Positions 20,699-29,201 of a stretch of DNA of 38,846 bases are shown one piece after another. The notes beneath the pieces are model-generated. The model had not been told where the DNA came from. It made no database searches and worked only from the letters and a program-made list of their open reading frames with translations. The position numbers were made by a program, and so were the translations under genes. Source of the DNA: Opitutales bacterium (GTDB taxonomy: Bacteria; Verrucomicrobiota; Verrucomicrobiia; Opitutales; UBA953). Position 1 is the stretch's first letter. Every line of letters starts with the position of its first letter. The stretch lies in contig JANRFG010000006.1 of assembly GCA_030725715.1 (NCBI GenBank), positions 1 to 38,846 on the forward strand, written 5' to 3'.

Positions 20699-21148
20699 TC
20701 AGTTGGCGGGCAGCATGACCACCAGACGATGACGGAAAAACCCGTCGCGACCGGCGAGGTAGGCGGCGGAAAGACGATCGGCCGTGGCGAAAGTCACCTC
20801 GATGACGGCGTCGGGGGGCAGGTTCGGGCGCAGCCCGGGGCCGGACTGACGTTCGAAGGCCGACAGCGGGCGGACGACGACGGAGGCGATGGGCAGCTCA
20901 TGTTCCTGCTGGATGACCAGGCGCAGGCGGGAGCGCGTGGCGGCGTCGACCCCTTCCCAGCAGAACAGTTCCTCGATCGCCGCGGCGTCGCGGCGGGCGA
21001 ACGCGTCGCGCAGTTCGGACGCCAGCACGCCCGCCGAGCGCGTCTGCCACCAGGACCAGACGGCGACCAGCAGGAACCCGAGCGACAGGCCGAGGACCGC
21101 CGCGAAGGCGCGACGGAACCAAGGTGAACGGAGGAGAAGCGGGCGCAC
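20699..21148 (-). CDS. Hypothetical membrane-anchored protein, 149 residues
   Basis: The family is not recognised. The GTG at 21148 gives VRPLLLRSPWFRRAFAAVLG followed by a hydrophobic segment (LSLGFLLVAVWSWWQ), one N-terminal membrane anchor. The rest is soluble and contains LASELRDAFARRDAAAIEEL and VVVRPLSAFERQ. An alternative GTG at 21193 would overlap the divergent purM. The small domain with ELRDAFARRDAAAIEELFCW resembles NTF2-like or lumazine-binding-like helix starts, but this is too weak to name. It lies 48 bases upstream of the ferredoxin gene on the same strand. Confidence 0.6.
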   Translation of the reverse strand: MRPLLLRSPWFRRAFAAVLGLSLGFLLVAVWSWWQTRSAGVLASELRDAFARRDAAAIEELFCWEGVDAATRSRLRLVIQQEHELPIASVVVRPLSAFERQSGPGLRPNLPPDAVIEVTFATADRLSAAYLAGRDGFFRHRLVVMLPAN

Positions 21149-21202
21149 GCGGGAGAAGGACGTTGACCGAATAGCAGGGACGGCGATATGCACGCAAGAG
21201 CC

Positions 21203-22411
21203 ATGGCGCACGAAAGCAAGCCCTCCGCGGATTCCGGCCGATATGCGGCCCGAGGAGTCTCCGCCTCCAAGAGCGAAGTGCACGCCGCGGTCGACCGCCT
21301 CGACCCCGGCCTGTACCCGCAGGCCTTCTGCAAGATCGTGGCCGACAACCTGACCGGCGACGCGGCGAAGTGCGTCGTCACGCATTCGGACGGCTCCGGC
21401 ACGAAGGCGCTGCTCGCCTACCTCTGGTGGAAGGAGACCGGCGACGCGTCCGTCTTCCGCGGCATCGCGCAGGACAGCATCGTCATGAACATCGACGACC
21501 TCCTGTGCGTCGGCGTGACCAAGGGCGTCATCCTCTCCTCGACCATCAACCGCAACGCCAAGGCCATCCCCGGCGCGATCCTGGCGGAGCTGATCAACGG
21601 CACCGAAGACGTGCTGGCCATGCTGCGCGCGCAGGGCTTCGGCATCACTTCCGGCGGCGGCGAGACCGCCGACGTCGGCGACCTCACGCCCACGCTCACC
21701 GTGGACTCCACCGCCACCGCGATCCTGGCGCGCGCCGACGTCGTGGACGCCGCGCGCGTCGTGCCCGGCCTCGTGATCGTGGGCATCGCCTCGTATGGCC
21801 GCGCCACCTATGAGACCGCCGAGAACAGCGGCATCGGCTCCAACGGCCTGACCAGCGCCCGCCACGAGCTCCTCTCCCAGTACTACGCCGAGAAGTATCC
21901 CGAAACCTACGACAAAGCCACCCCGGCCGACCTCGCCTATTGCGGCCCGCACCGGCTGACGGACGCCCTGCCCGGCTCGGCCCTTACGGTCGGCCAGGCC
22001 CTGCTTTCGCCGACGCGTACTTACGCCCCCTATGCCCTCCGCCTGCTCCAGGCCCTGGGCAATCAGCGGGTCAAGGGCCTCGTCCACTGCTCCGGCGGGG
22101 GTCAGACCAAGTGCCGACGTTTCGGCAGCAAGGTCCATTTCATCAAGGATAACCTCTTCCCCACCCCGCCGATCTTCGCGGAAATCGCCCGGGTCAGCGG
22201 CACGGAACCGAAGGAAATGCACCAGGTTTACAACATGGGGCACCGCTTGGAGGTCTTCCTGGAGCCCCAAGACGCCGAGGCCGCCCTGCGGATCGCGGCA
22301 GAGCTCGGCTTGGACGCCCGGATCATCGGACGGACCGAAGCCTCGACCCGTCCGGACGGGGCCAACCACGTCACGATCCTCAAGGACGGCCAGACCCTGG
22401 CCTACGCTTAA
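21203..22411 (+). CDS. purM: Phosphoribosylformylglycinamidine cyclo-ligase (AIR synthetase)
   Basis: This 402-residue PurM closely resembles the Bacteroidetes-type enzyme. It has the N-terminal [20 protein letters not shown], then [20 protein letters not shown], the [20 protein letters not shown] segment and [15 protein letters not shown]-terminal parts include [29 protein letters not shown] and [11 protein letters not shown]. It makes 5-aminoimidazole ribonucleotide from FGAM and ATP in purine synthesis. It is longer than the Escherichia coli enzyme (about 345 residues). The ATG at 21203 ([10 protein letters not shown]) is chosen, and an ATG at 21188 is also possible. No other purine gene is adjacent. 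Confidence 0.93.
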   Translation: MAHESKPSADSGRYAARGVSASKSEVHAAVDRLDPGLYPQAFCKIVADNLTGDAAKCVVTHSDGSGTKALLAYLWWKETGDASVFRGIAQDSIVMNIDDLLCVGVTKGVILSSTINRNAKAIPGAILAELINGTEDVLAMLRAQGFGITSGGGETADVGDLTPTLTVDSTATAILARADVVDAARVVPGLVIVGIASYGRATYETAENSGIGSNGLTSARHELLSQYYAEKYPETYDKATPADLAYCGPHRLTDALPGSALTVGQALLSPTRTYAPYALRLLQALGNQRVKGLVHCSGGGQTKCRRFGSKVHFIKDNLFPTPPIFAEIARVSGTEPKEMHQVYNMGHRLEVFLEPQDAEAALRIAAELGLDARIIGRTEASTRPDGANHVTILKDGQTLAYA

Positions 22412-22440
22412 GGTCCCCGGCGGGGGAATTAAGGCTCGGG

Positions 22441-22516
22441 TGGTCGGGCAGACAGGACTTGAACCTGCAACACCCTGCTCCCAAAGCAGGGACTCTACCA
22501 ATTGAGATACTGCCCG
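22441..22516 (-). tRNA. tRNA-Pro (anticodon TGG)
   Basis: The 76-base cloverleaf has encoded CCA. The acceptor CGGGCAG / CTGCCCG has the C1:G72 pair and A73 that mark bacterial proline tRNA. The anticodon loop TTTGGGA gives TGG, and the T-loop is TTCAAGT. On the minus strand TTGACA (22555-22560) lies 44 bases upstream of the 5' end, the same distance as the candidate -35 of the tRNA-Ala gene. It is convergent with purM. Confidence 0.95.
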
Positions 22517-22604
22517 GTACCCGAGAAAACAGTCTGATTTTGTGTTGCCGTCCCTGTCAAACCGCTAATCTCAACCTGTTCTAACCCGCAAAATACCTCC
22601 ACAC

Positions 22605-23102
22605 ATGGAAAACGACAGCATCTCTTCTTCTTCATCCGAATCCAAGCTCCCGCTCATCGTGGGTGTCCTTGGCTTCATCCTCGGCGCCGCTGGTCTGGTG
22701 CTCGGCATCAAGGCCAAGGGTGCTGCGCAGCTCGCCAGCGACGAAGCCGACCTCGCCAAGACCCAGGTCGCTGAACTCGGCGCCACGATCGCCAGCAAGG
22801 CCAACGCCTCCGACCTGCAGTTCCTCCAGGCCGACCTCGCCGCCACCAAGCAGCAGACCGAAGCCAACGAGAAGGCCCTCGCCGACCGGATCGCCGAGCT
22901 CCAGAAAGTCGCGGCCAACCCGAAGGCCTTCACCGGCAAGGCCGCCACCCCTGCCGGCCCCGGCGAATACGTCGTCGCCAAGGGAGACACCCTCGGTGCC
23001 ATCGCCCGCACGATCGGTCTCTCGGTCAAGGCTCTCCAGGATCTCAACCCTGACGTGAACCCGAACAAGATGCAGATCGGTCAGCGCCTGAAGACCAAGT
23101 AA
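22605..23102 (+). CDS. Membrane-anchored coiled-coil LysM protein
   Basis: This 165-residue protein has a Ser/Glu-rich cytoplasmic head (MENDSISSSSSESK) and one transmembrane helix (LPLIVGVLGFILGAAGLVLG). An Ala/Gln-rich coiled coil spans about residues 40-105, and a C-terminal LysM domain covers about 119-165 (GEYVVAKGDTLGAIARTIGL through IGQRLK). LysM domains bind peptidoglycan N-acetylglucosamine, so this is probably an envelope protein tethering inner membrane to cell wall. No catalytic domain is present. It is followed 8 bases later by the NUDIX gene. Confidence 0.88.
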   Translation: MENDSISSSSSESKLPLIVGVLGFILGAAGLVLGIKAKGAAQLASDEADLAKTQVAELGATIASKANASDLQFLQADLAATKQQTEANEKALADRIAELQKVAANPKAFTGKAATPAGPGEYVVAKGDTLGAIARTIGLSVKALQDLNPDVNPNKMQIGQRLKTK

Positions 23103-23110
23103 GCTCGCGC

Positions 23111-23668
23111 ATGTCGGCGCCCTCCCGCTGGTCCGTCCAGCACGAAGAGCTCCACGCCGACTGCAGGGTTTTCCGGGTTTTCAAAGAACGCTGTCTTCAC
23201 CCTCTCGATCACCGGGAGGGTGATTTCTTTGTGCTCCGTTCCCGCGACTGGGTGCTCGCGCTCCCGGTCACCGACGACGGTCGTCTCGTGATGGTGCGGC
23301 AATACCGCTTCGGCACGCGCGACCTCTCCACCGAAGCGCCCGGCGGCATCATGGAAGCGGGCGAGGACCCGCGCGTGACCGCCGCCCGCGAGACCGAGGA
23401 GGAGACGGGCTTCACCGGCGGCCGCGCCCGCCTGCTCGGCACGTGCGCGCCCAACCCCGCCATCCAGGCCAACCGCTGCCACTTCGTGCTGCTCGAAGGC
23501 GTGCGCCCCACGGGCCGCCGCGCGCCCGACGAACACGAGGAGATCCAGGTCCTCGCCCTGCTCCCACGGGCCGCCCTCGCCGAGGCGCTCGCCAATCCGG
23601 CGCAGCATTCGCTCGCCCTCCTCGCGCTCTACCGTCTTCGTGATGAGCGCCCCGACCTCTTCTCATGA
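23111..23668 (+). CDS. NUDIX hydrolase (ADP-ribose pyrophosphatase-like)
   Basis: This 185-residue protein has a perfect Nudix box, GGIMEAGEDPRVTAARETEE then ETGF (GX5EX7REUXEEXGU), at about residues 78-101. It is preceded by the VVPVTDDGRLVMVRQYRF-like strand region (LALPVTDDGRLVMVRQYRFG) common to ADP-sugar pyrophosphatases. A following CAPNPAIQANRCHFVLLEG segment also fits ADP-ribose hydrolases. The exact substrate cannot be read from sequence. It overlaps the PfkB gene by four bases and is likely co-transcribed with it. Confidence 0.9.
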   Translation: MSAPSRWSVQHEELHADCRVFRVFKERCLHPLDHREGDFFVLRSRDWVLALPVTDDGRLVMVRQYRFGTRDLSTEAPGGIMEAGEDPRVTAARETEEETGFTGGRARLLGTCAPNPAIQANRCHFVLLEGVRPTGRRAPDEHEEIQVLALLPRAALAEALANPAQHSLALLALYRLRDERPDLFS

Positions 23669-24609
23669 CCACTCCCACCCGCATCAAGCACAAGGGCCGC
23701 GAGGCCGACCCCGTCCTCGTCGTCGGCTCCGTCGCCTACGACAGCATCATCACCCCGCACGACAAGGGCGACCGCATCCTCGGCGGCAGCGCGGCCTACG
23801 CGTGCCTCGCGGCGAGCTACTTCGCGCCGCCCCGCATCGTGGGCGTCGTCGGCCATGACTTCCGCGACCGCGACCGCAACAAGCTCGCCAAGCGCGGCAT
23901 CGACCTCGACGGCCTGCTCACCGACGCCTCCGGCCGGACCTTCTCCTGGCGCGGACGCTACCACGAGAACTACAACCGCCGCGACACCGAGGACCTGCAG
24001 CTCAACGTCTTCGAGCACTTCAAGCCGCGCCTCTCGCCGGCGCACGTCACCACGCCCTTCGTGATGCTCGGCAACATCCGCCCCGACCTGCAGCTCGACG
24101 TGCTCAACCAGCTCAGCGCCCCGCGCTTCGTGCTCGCCGACACCATCGACATCTGGATCGAGACGCAGCGCGACAAGCTCGCCGAAGTCATGCGCCGCGC
24201 CGACCTCCTGGTCGTCAACGACACCGAGTCCGCCAAGCTGACCGGCGAGGACAACACCATCATCGCCGGCCGCGAGCTGCGCAAGCATGGCTGCAAGACC
24301 GTCATCATCAAGAAAGGCGAGCACGGCGCCGTCCTCTTCCATGAGGAGGGCATGTTCGCCCTGCCCGCCTTCCCCGTGACCGAGCTCCGCGACCCCACCG
24401 GCGCCGGCGACAGCTTCGCGGGCGCGCTCCTCGGCTACCTCGCCGCGAGCGGCACGACGGATTTCGCCGCCCTGAAGCAGGCCATGATCTACGGCACCGT
24501 CGTCGCGAGCCTGACCGTCGAAGCATTCTCGACCGACCGCCTGGCCAAGGCCGGCTGCCGCGAGATCCGCGCCCGCCGCAAGGAACTGCTGAAGCTGATC
24601 AAGGCCTAG
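23665..24609 (+). CDS. PfkB family carbohydrate/nucleoside kinase
   Basis: This 314-residue ribokinase-fold protein has the early sequence VLVVGSVAYDSIITPHDKGD followed by the substrate-binding glycines LGGSAAYACLAASYF. The PfkB signature 2, DPTGAGDSFAGALLGYLA (about residue 243), contains the catalytic base Asp and the anion hole. The closest family resemblance is to bacterial PfkB sugar kinases annotated as ribokinase or adenosine kinase-like, and the specificity is open. The gene overlaps the NUDIX gene at its start. At its end it shares the palindromic CTAG with the convergent small gene, so both stops use the same four bases. Confidence 0.88.
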   Translation: MTTPTRIKHKGREADPVLVVGSVAYDSIITPHDKGDRILGGSAAYACLAASYFAPPRIVGVVGHDFRDRDRNKLAKRGIDLDGLLTDASGRTFSWRGRYHENYNRRDTEDLQLNVFEHFKPRLSPAHVTTPFVMLGNIRPDLQLDVLNQLSAPRFVLADTIDIWIETQRDKLAEVMRRADLLVVNDTESAKLTGEDNTIIAGRELRKHGCKTVIIKKGEHGAVLFHEEGMFALPAFPVTELRDPTGAGDSFAGALLGYLAASGTTDFAALKQAMIYGTVVASLTVEAFSTDRLAKAGCREIRARRKELLKLIKA

Positions 24610-24809
24610 CCGCGCGGGCGGACGAGCATCCGCCACAGCACGAAGAGCAGGACTCCCGAGAAGACCAGGTCGCCCAGCACGAGCGGCCAGAGCTTCGGGA
24701 GCTTCTGCGCGAACAGCCCGTAACCGAGGGCGACGGCCTGCAGCACGACGAGGATGGACAGCAACGGGACGAAACGGCGGAGCTTGGCGAGCGGGTCGGG
24801 GGAACTCAT
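24606..24809 (-). CDS. Small two-helix membrane protein, 67 residues
   Basis: Two hydrophobic segments are visible (FVPLLSILVVLQAVALGYGL and LWPLVLGDLVFSGVLLFVLW), separated by a short loop and ending MLVRPRG. No family is recognised. The start overlaps the coaX stop by four bases, so it is translationally coupled and last in the grpE-dnaJ-nadC-birA-coaX operon. Its stop overlaps the convergent pfkB stop. Confidence 0.7.
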   Translation of the reverse strand: MSSPDPLAKLRRFVPLLSILVVLQAVALGYGLFAQKLPKLWPLVLGDLVFSGVLLFVLWRMLVRPRG

Positions 24810-25558
24810 GCGAAGGCGCGGCGATGGGCTTCGGCGAGGCCGAGCAAGGTGAGGTGGGGCTCGTGCGTGACGCGGTCACGCCACGAAGCCGGGAGGTAGA
24901 CGGCGGCGCCGCCGGTGACGATGACGTTGGGCATCGGCGAACCTTGCCGGACGAGCTCGGCGCAGACGCCGTCGAGCAGAGCGCCGATCATCCCGGCGAA
25001 ACCGAGGGCGCACCCCGCGCGCATGGCATCGACGGTCGACTTGCCGATGGCGGGGCCGCCGAGGAGCGAGGCCGGATCGAGCGCCGGCAAGAGCGCGGTG
25101 CGTTCATGCAGGTAACGCGTCATGACGCCGAGTCCCGGCGCGATGATGCCGCCGGCGTAACCACGTTCGGTGAGGATATCGACCGTAGTGGCCGTGCCCA
25201 TGCCGACGACGACGGCCGGCGCGCCGGCGACGACCTGAGCGCCGACGCAATCCGCGAGGCGGTCCTGGCCGACTTCGGCCGGCGTCGGGTAATCGAAGCC
25301 CAGCCCCTGCACGGTGTCGTGACGGAGATGAAAGCAAGGGCGGCCGCAGCTCAGCAACGTCGGCTGCAGGACGGCGGTCGCGGCCGGGACGACGCTGGCG
25401 AAGGCGATGCCCTCCGAAGGGTGCGCGGCGAGCAGGGCCGTCAGCGCGACGGTGTCGAGCGAGGCGGTGGGGACTTCGCCATGGGCGAGCACCTCACGAC
25501 CTTCGACGACGCCCCAGTGAGCGTGCGTATTGCCGACATCGAGACAGAAGAGAGCCAC
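24806..25558 (-). CDS. coaX: Type III pantothenate kinase
   Basis: This 250-residue ASKHA-fold kinase is read from a GTG at 25558 (VALFCLDVGNTHAHWGVV), because the phosphate-binding DVGNT motif must be near the N-terminus. Further motifs are PAEVGQDRLADCVGAQ, GMGTATTVDILTERG, GGIIAPGLGVM and AIGKSTVDAMRAGC. It phosphorylates pantothenate in the first step of CoA synthesis. Type III enzymes are insensitive to CoA feedback. It follows birA by 37 bases, a pairing (birA-coaX) seen in many bacteria, and overlaps the small membrane-protein gene. Confidence 0.93.
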   Translation of the reverse strand: MALFCLDVGNTHAHWGVVEGREVLAHGEVPTASLDTVALTALLAAHPSEGIAFASVVPAATAVLQPTLLSCGRPCFHLRHDTVQGLGFDYPTPAEVGQDRLADCVGAQVVAGAPAVVVGMGTATTVDILTERGYAGGIIAPGLGVMTRYLHERTALLPALDPASLLGGPAIGKSTVDAMRAGCALGFAGMIGALLDGVCAELVRQGSPMPNVIVTGGAAVYLPASWRDRVTHEPHLTLLGLAEAHRRAFA

Positions 25559-25595
25559 GGGGAGAAAGTGTCGGGCGGGCGGGCCGGCGCAAGCG

Positions 25596-26585
25596 TCAGG
25601 GTTTACGCAAAGTGACCTCGCCGGAGGAGACGATCGCGCGGCGGCCGCCGCCGGTGCGCAGGATGAGGGAGCCCTCGTCGTCGATGCCATCGACGACGCC
25701 CGCGATGGGGTCACCCCGTAGCCCGACGCGCACGGACTTGCCGGCGAGGACGTCGTGATGGCTCCAGAGTTTACGGAAGGAGCGGGACCAAGTCCCCTCT
25801 TCGAACTGCTCCCAGGCACGGAAGAGCGCGGCGATGACGCCCGCCGCCTCGCGGTTGAGGTCGAGCGGGGCGCCGAGCGCGGCTTCGAGGGAGCCGGCCG
25901 ACGCGCGCAGGTCAGCGGGGAAATCCTTCGGGGCCCCGGTCAGGTTGAGGCCGACGCCGAAGACGAGCTCGCGGACCGAATCCGCGTCGAGGCGGGCTTC
26001 GGTCAGCATGCCCGCGACCTTGCGTCCGTCGGGCGCCTGCAGGTCGTTGGGCCACTTGAGACCGAGCTTCAGACCGAGGGATTTCTCGACGTGCGCGCAG
26101 AGGGCGAGGCCCATCCAGAGCGTGAAGGGCTTGAGGCGGTCCGGCGGAATGAACGGACGAAAGGCGAGCGAGAGGTAGAGGTTGCCGGAGGGCGCGCTGT
26201 GCCACTTGCGGCCGAGGCGTCCGCGCCCGGCCTTCTGCGTGCGGGCGAGGACCGCGAACGGCGCCTCCTGGCCGACGGCGAGGCGACGCTCCGCTTCGGA
26301 GTTCGTGCTGTCGACCTCGGCGAGGAATTCGACCTTCGGCGTGACCTTCAGCCGGCGGAGATGCGCGTCGAGCAAGGCCGGATCAAGATGGCGCGGCACG
26401 GAGCGCAGCGCGTAACCTTTACGGGTCGAGGCCGCGAAGACGTAACCCGACGCGCGGAGACGCTCGAGGCGGCTCCAGATCGCCACGCGCGAGACGCCGA
26501 GCTCCTTGGCGAGACGGTCGCCGCTGACCGGTTCGCCGTCCGCTTCGAGGAAGGCCAGGAGGATGCTGCTGTCGAGGTCCGCCAT
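25596..26585 (-). CDS. birA: Biotin-[acetyl-CoA-carboxylase] ligase / biotin repressor BirA
   Basis: This 329-residue bifunctional BirA has an N-terminal winged helix of about 60 residues (SGDRLAKELGVSRVAIWSRL, then LRASGYVFAASTRKGYAL). The ligase domain has the biotinoyl-AMP loop AGRGRLGRKWHS, KWPNDLQAPDGRKVAGMLTE and a C-terminal SH3-like domain (GLRGDPIAGVVDGIDDEGSL). It attaches biotin to the carboxylase carrier protein and, given the HTH, may repress biotin genes. It lies 3 bases after nadC and upstream of coaX. Confidence 0.95.
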   Translation of the reverse strand: MADLDSSILLAFLEADGEPVSGDRLAKELGVSRVAIWSRLERLRASGYVFAASTRKGYALRSVPRHLDPALLDAHLRRLKVTPKVEFLAEVDSTNSEAERRLAVGQEAPFAVLARTQKAGRGRLGRKWHSAPSGNLYLSLAFRPFIPPDRLKPFTLWMGLALCAHVEKSLGLKLGLKWPNDLQAPDGRKVAGMLTEARLDADSVRELVFGVGLNLTGAPKDFPADLRASAGSLEAALGAPLDLNREAAGVIAALFRAWEQFEEGTWSRSFRKLWSHHDVLAGKSVRVGLRGDPIAGVVDGIDDEGSLILRTGGGRRAIVSSGEVTLRKP

Positions 26586-26588
26586 GGC

Positions 26589-27515
26589 TCAGAGCCAGTC
26601 GAGGCCGATATCGCACCACGGCGCCGCGTGGGTGAGCGCGCCGCTCGAGACGAAGTCGGGCGCGAGCGCGCCGATCTGCGGCAGGGAGTCCAGGCTCACG
26701 CCGCCGCTGACCTCGGACCAGGCACGGCCACGGAGCAGCGGGAGCGCGGTGCGCAGGTCATTAGGCGAGAAGTTGTCGAGCAGCACCACGTCGGCGCCGG
26801 CCGCGAGCGCGGGCTCGAGCTGATCGAGCCGGTCGACCTCGACCTCGACGAGCAGATCGGGCCGCTCCGCCTGGGCGCGTCGGACGAGCGAGGTAAGCCG
26901 TTCGCCGGCGGTGGCGCCGCCGGCCGCGAGATGATTGTCCTTCACCATGATACGGTCGAAGAGACCGAGCCGGTGGTTGTAGCCGCCGCCCTGACCGACC
27001 GCGTACTTCTCGAGCATGCGGAAGCCGGGCGTCGTCTTGCGCGTATCGAGGAGCTTCGTCGGCGAAGAACCCAGCGCGAGCACGTGGGCGTGCGTGTGCG
27101 TGGCCACGCCGCAGAGCCGCTGGAGGAAGTTCAGGAGGATCCGTTCGGCGGAGAGCAGTTCGGCCGCGGGCCCTTCGACTTCGGCGACGGCCATGCCGGC
27201 CGGCACGTGCTGACCATCGGCGACGAGCAACGTCGCGCGGCAACGACCGCCGTAGGCGGCGAAGACGACGTCGAGCAGGCCGAGTCCCGCGAGGACCATC
27301 GGGCGACGGGCGACCACGCGGGCGCGGGCGCGTTCGGCGCCGACGAGGAGCGCCGCGGAGGGATCGCCGGGGCGGGCCGGACGCCGCGCGAGGCCGAGGC
27401 CGGCGAGGTCTTCTTCCCGGGCGATCTCGACGAAACGGAGCAACCACGCGCGATCCAGCTCGTCCCAGCGGAGACGGCGGATGAGTCGGGAAGTCTGGCC
27501 GGGGTCGCGCGGCAT
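26589..27515 (-). CDS. nadC: Nicotinate-nucleotide pyrophosphorylase (carboxylating)
   Basis: This 308-residue quinolinate phosphoribosyltransferase has an N-terminal half with ILLNFLQRLCGVATHTHAHV and DTRKTTPGFRMLEKYAVGQG (binding the substrate carboxylates), then NHRLGLFDRIMVKDNHLAAG. The C-terminal barrel has VEVEVDRLDQLEPALAAGAD, VVLLDNFSP and EVSGGVSLDSLPQIGALAPD. It converts quinolinate and PRPP to nicotinate mononucleotide in de novo NAD synthesis. The partner nadA and nadB genes are not in the window. It sits 39 bases downstream of dnaJ and 3 bases upstream of birA. Confidence 0.96.
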   Translation of the reverse strand: MPRDPGQTSRLIRRLRWDELDRAWLLRFVEIAREEDLAGLGLARRPARPGDPSAALLVGAERARARVVARRPMVLAGLGLLDVVFAAYGGRCRATLLVADGQHVPAGMAVAEVEGPAAELLSAERILLNFLQRLCGVATHTHAHVLALGSSPTKLLDTRKTTPGFRMLEKYAVGQGGGYNHRLGLFDRIMVKDNHLAAGGATAGERLTSLVRRAQAERPDLLVEVEVDRLDQLEPALAAGADVVLLDNFSPNDLRTALPLLRGRAWSEVSGGVSLDSLPQIGALAPDFVSSGALTHAAPWCDIGLDWL

Positions 27516-27554
27516 GGCTTCACCTTACGCCCCCCGCCCTCGCGGGCAAGGGGG

Positions 27555-28682
27555 TTAAGGGAAGAACTTCTTGAACTTGGAGCGCCAGGATTCGGAGACC
27601 GGCGCGGCTTCGTCGCCGCAGGCGGCGGCGTAGGCCTTGAGGGCTTCCTTCTCCTTGTCGGTCATCTTCTTCGGCACGTCGATGTCGACGCGCACGAGGA
27701 GGTCGCCGGCGGTCGAACCACGGAGCGGGGGCATGCCTTCGCCGCGGAGGCGGAAGATCGTGCCGCCCTGGGTGCCGGCGGGGATGTTGAGGTTCGTCTT
27801 ACCCTTGAGCTTCGGGACGACGATCTTGCCGCCGAGGGCGGCGACCGAGAACTTCACCGGCACGCTGCAGGCGAGGTCGTCGCCGTCGCGTTCGAAGAGT
27901 TCGTGCTCCAGGACGGTGATGTAGACGTAAAGGTCACCGGCCGGCGAGCCGCGGCGGCCCGCGGAACCGTTGCCGCTCGAGCGGAGCTTGGTGCCCGTGT
28001 CGACGCCCGGAGGGATGCGCAGGCTGACCGTCGATTCGGCGACGGTACGACCTTCGCCGGAGCACGGCTTGCAGGGCTTGTCGATACGTTCGCCTTGGCC
28101 GCCGCACGAGGGGCAGGTCTGGCGCATCTGGAAAAAGCCGTTCGAACGGACCACCTGGCCTTGGCCGCCGCAGGTCGGACAGCGGCTCTTCTTGGAGCCG
28201 GGCTCGGCGCCGGAACCGGCGCACTTCGCGCAGGCGACATGCTTACGATATGGAATCTTCCGTTCGACGCCTTCGGCCGCCTCCCCGAGCGTCACCTTCA
28301 GGTCGACGCGCAGGTCTTCGCCGGCGTCATCCTGGCTTTCGCTCGCGCCGCCGAAGCCGCCGAAGCCGCCGCCGCCGAACATCTGTTCGAAGATGTCGCG
28401 GGGATCGGCGCCACGGAAGCCGCCGCCGGCCGGACCGCGGGCGCCGCCGCCCATGTTCGGATCGAAGGCCGCCTCGCCGTGCTGGTCGTAGAGCCTGCGC
28501 TTGGCCTCGTCGCCGAGGACCTCGTAGGCGCGGGAGACCTTCTTGAATTTCTCTTCGGCCTCCTTGTTGCCCGGATTACGGTCCGGGTGAAACTCCATGG
28601 CCTTCTTGCGATAGGCCTTCTTGAGCTCGTCGGCGGAGGCGGACTTCGCGACCCCGAGCAGCGTGTAATAGTCGTCGGCCAT
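27555..28682 (-). CDS. dnaJ: Chaperone protein DnaJ
   Basis: This 375-residue type I J-protein has a J-domain (residues 1-70) with the HPD motif in [11 protein letters not shown] and then a Gly/Phe-rich linker. The zinc-finger region has four CxxCxGxG-type repeats ([32 protein letters not shown]). Substrate-binding C-terminal domains follow (for example [20 protein letters not shown]). It stimulates DnaK ATPase and delivers unfolded proteins. It lies 8 bases downstream of grpE. DnaK is encoded elsewhere, and no CIRCE element is seen. Confidence 0.97.
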   Translation of the reverse strand: MADDYYTLLGVAKSASADELKKAYRKKAMEFHPDRNPGNKEAEEKFKKVSRAYEVLGDEAKRRLYDQHGEAAFDPNMGGGARGPAGGGFRGADPRDIFEQMFGGGGFGGFGGASESQDDAGEDLRVDLKVTLGEAAEGVERKIPYRKHVACAKCAGSGAEPGSKKSRCPTCGGQGQVVRSNGFFQMRQTCPSCGGQGERIDKPCKPCSGEGRTVAESTVSLRIPPGVDTGTKLRSSGNGSAGRRGSPAGDLYVYITVLEHELFERDGDDLACSVPVKFSVAALGGKIVVPKLKGKTNLNIPAGTQGGTIFRLRGEGMPPLRGSTAGDLLVRVDIDVPKKMTDKEKEALKAYAAACGDEAAPVSESWRSKFKKFFP

Positions 28683-28690
28683 CGCGGGGC

Positions 28691-29197
28691 TTACTGGGCG
28701 GGGCCGGAGGAGACGAAGACGGCGGCCGGACGGAGCACGCGGTCATGCAGGAGCCAGCCCGAGCGGGCGACGCGCAGCACCGTGCCTTCGGCGACGGTGG
28801 CGGACGCCTCGGAGCCGACGGCCTCGTGGCGGGCCGGATCGAAAGGCTGGCCGGCCGGATTGACCTCGACGAGTCCCTGGCCGGAGAGGATGCCGCGGAG
28901 CTGGCCGACCGCCATGCGGAAGCCCTCGGCGACGGCGCGTCCGTCGGCCTGGGTGGCGGCGGACTCGAGGCCGAGCGCGAGCGAATCGAGCGCGGGCAGC
29001 AGGTCTTCGAGCAGGCCGGCGGTCGCGTACTTGCGGAGCTCCTCGCGCTCGCGCTGGTGGCGGCGCTGCTGGTTCTGCTGGTCGGCGTTGCTGCGGAGGA
29101 CCGTGTCCTTCAGGCGCGCGACCTCGCCTTCCAGTTCGGCGAGGCGCACGGCGGGATCGGCAGGGTTCGGAGCGGCTTCGGGGGCGGGATCGGACAT
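28691..29197 (-). CDS. grpE: Nucleotide exchange factor GrpE
   Basis: This 168-residue protein has a disordered acidic start ([20 protein letters not shown]) and a long coiled coil ([20 protein letters not shown]). The globular domain contains [35 protein letters not shown] and [11 protein letters not shown], a core GrpE signature. It exchanges ADP on DnaK. It is preceded by the AsmA-like gene (4-base gap) and followed by dnaJ (8-base gap), clearly one operon. Confidence 0.95.
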   Translation of the reverse strand: MSDPAPEAAPNPADPAVRLAELEGEVARLKDTVLRSNADQQNQQRRHQREREELRKYATAGLLEDLLPALDSLALGLESAATQADGRAVAEGFRMAVGQLRGILSGQGLVEVNPAGQPFDPARHEAVGSEASATVAEGTVLRVARSGWLLHDRVLRPAAVFVSSGPAQ

Positions 29198-29201
29198 AAG
29201 A

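Noticed and set aside
21198-22501. Minus-strand frame extending the 20699 gene through purM
   Set aside because: It is antisense to a well-conserved purM. The real minus-strand gene begins with the membrane anchor near 21148.
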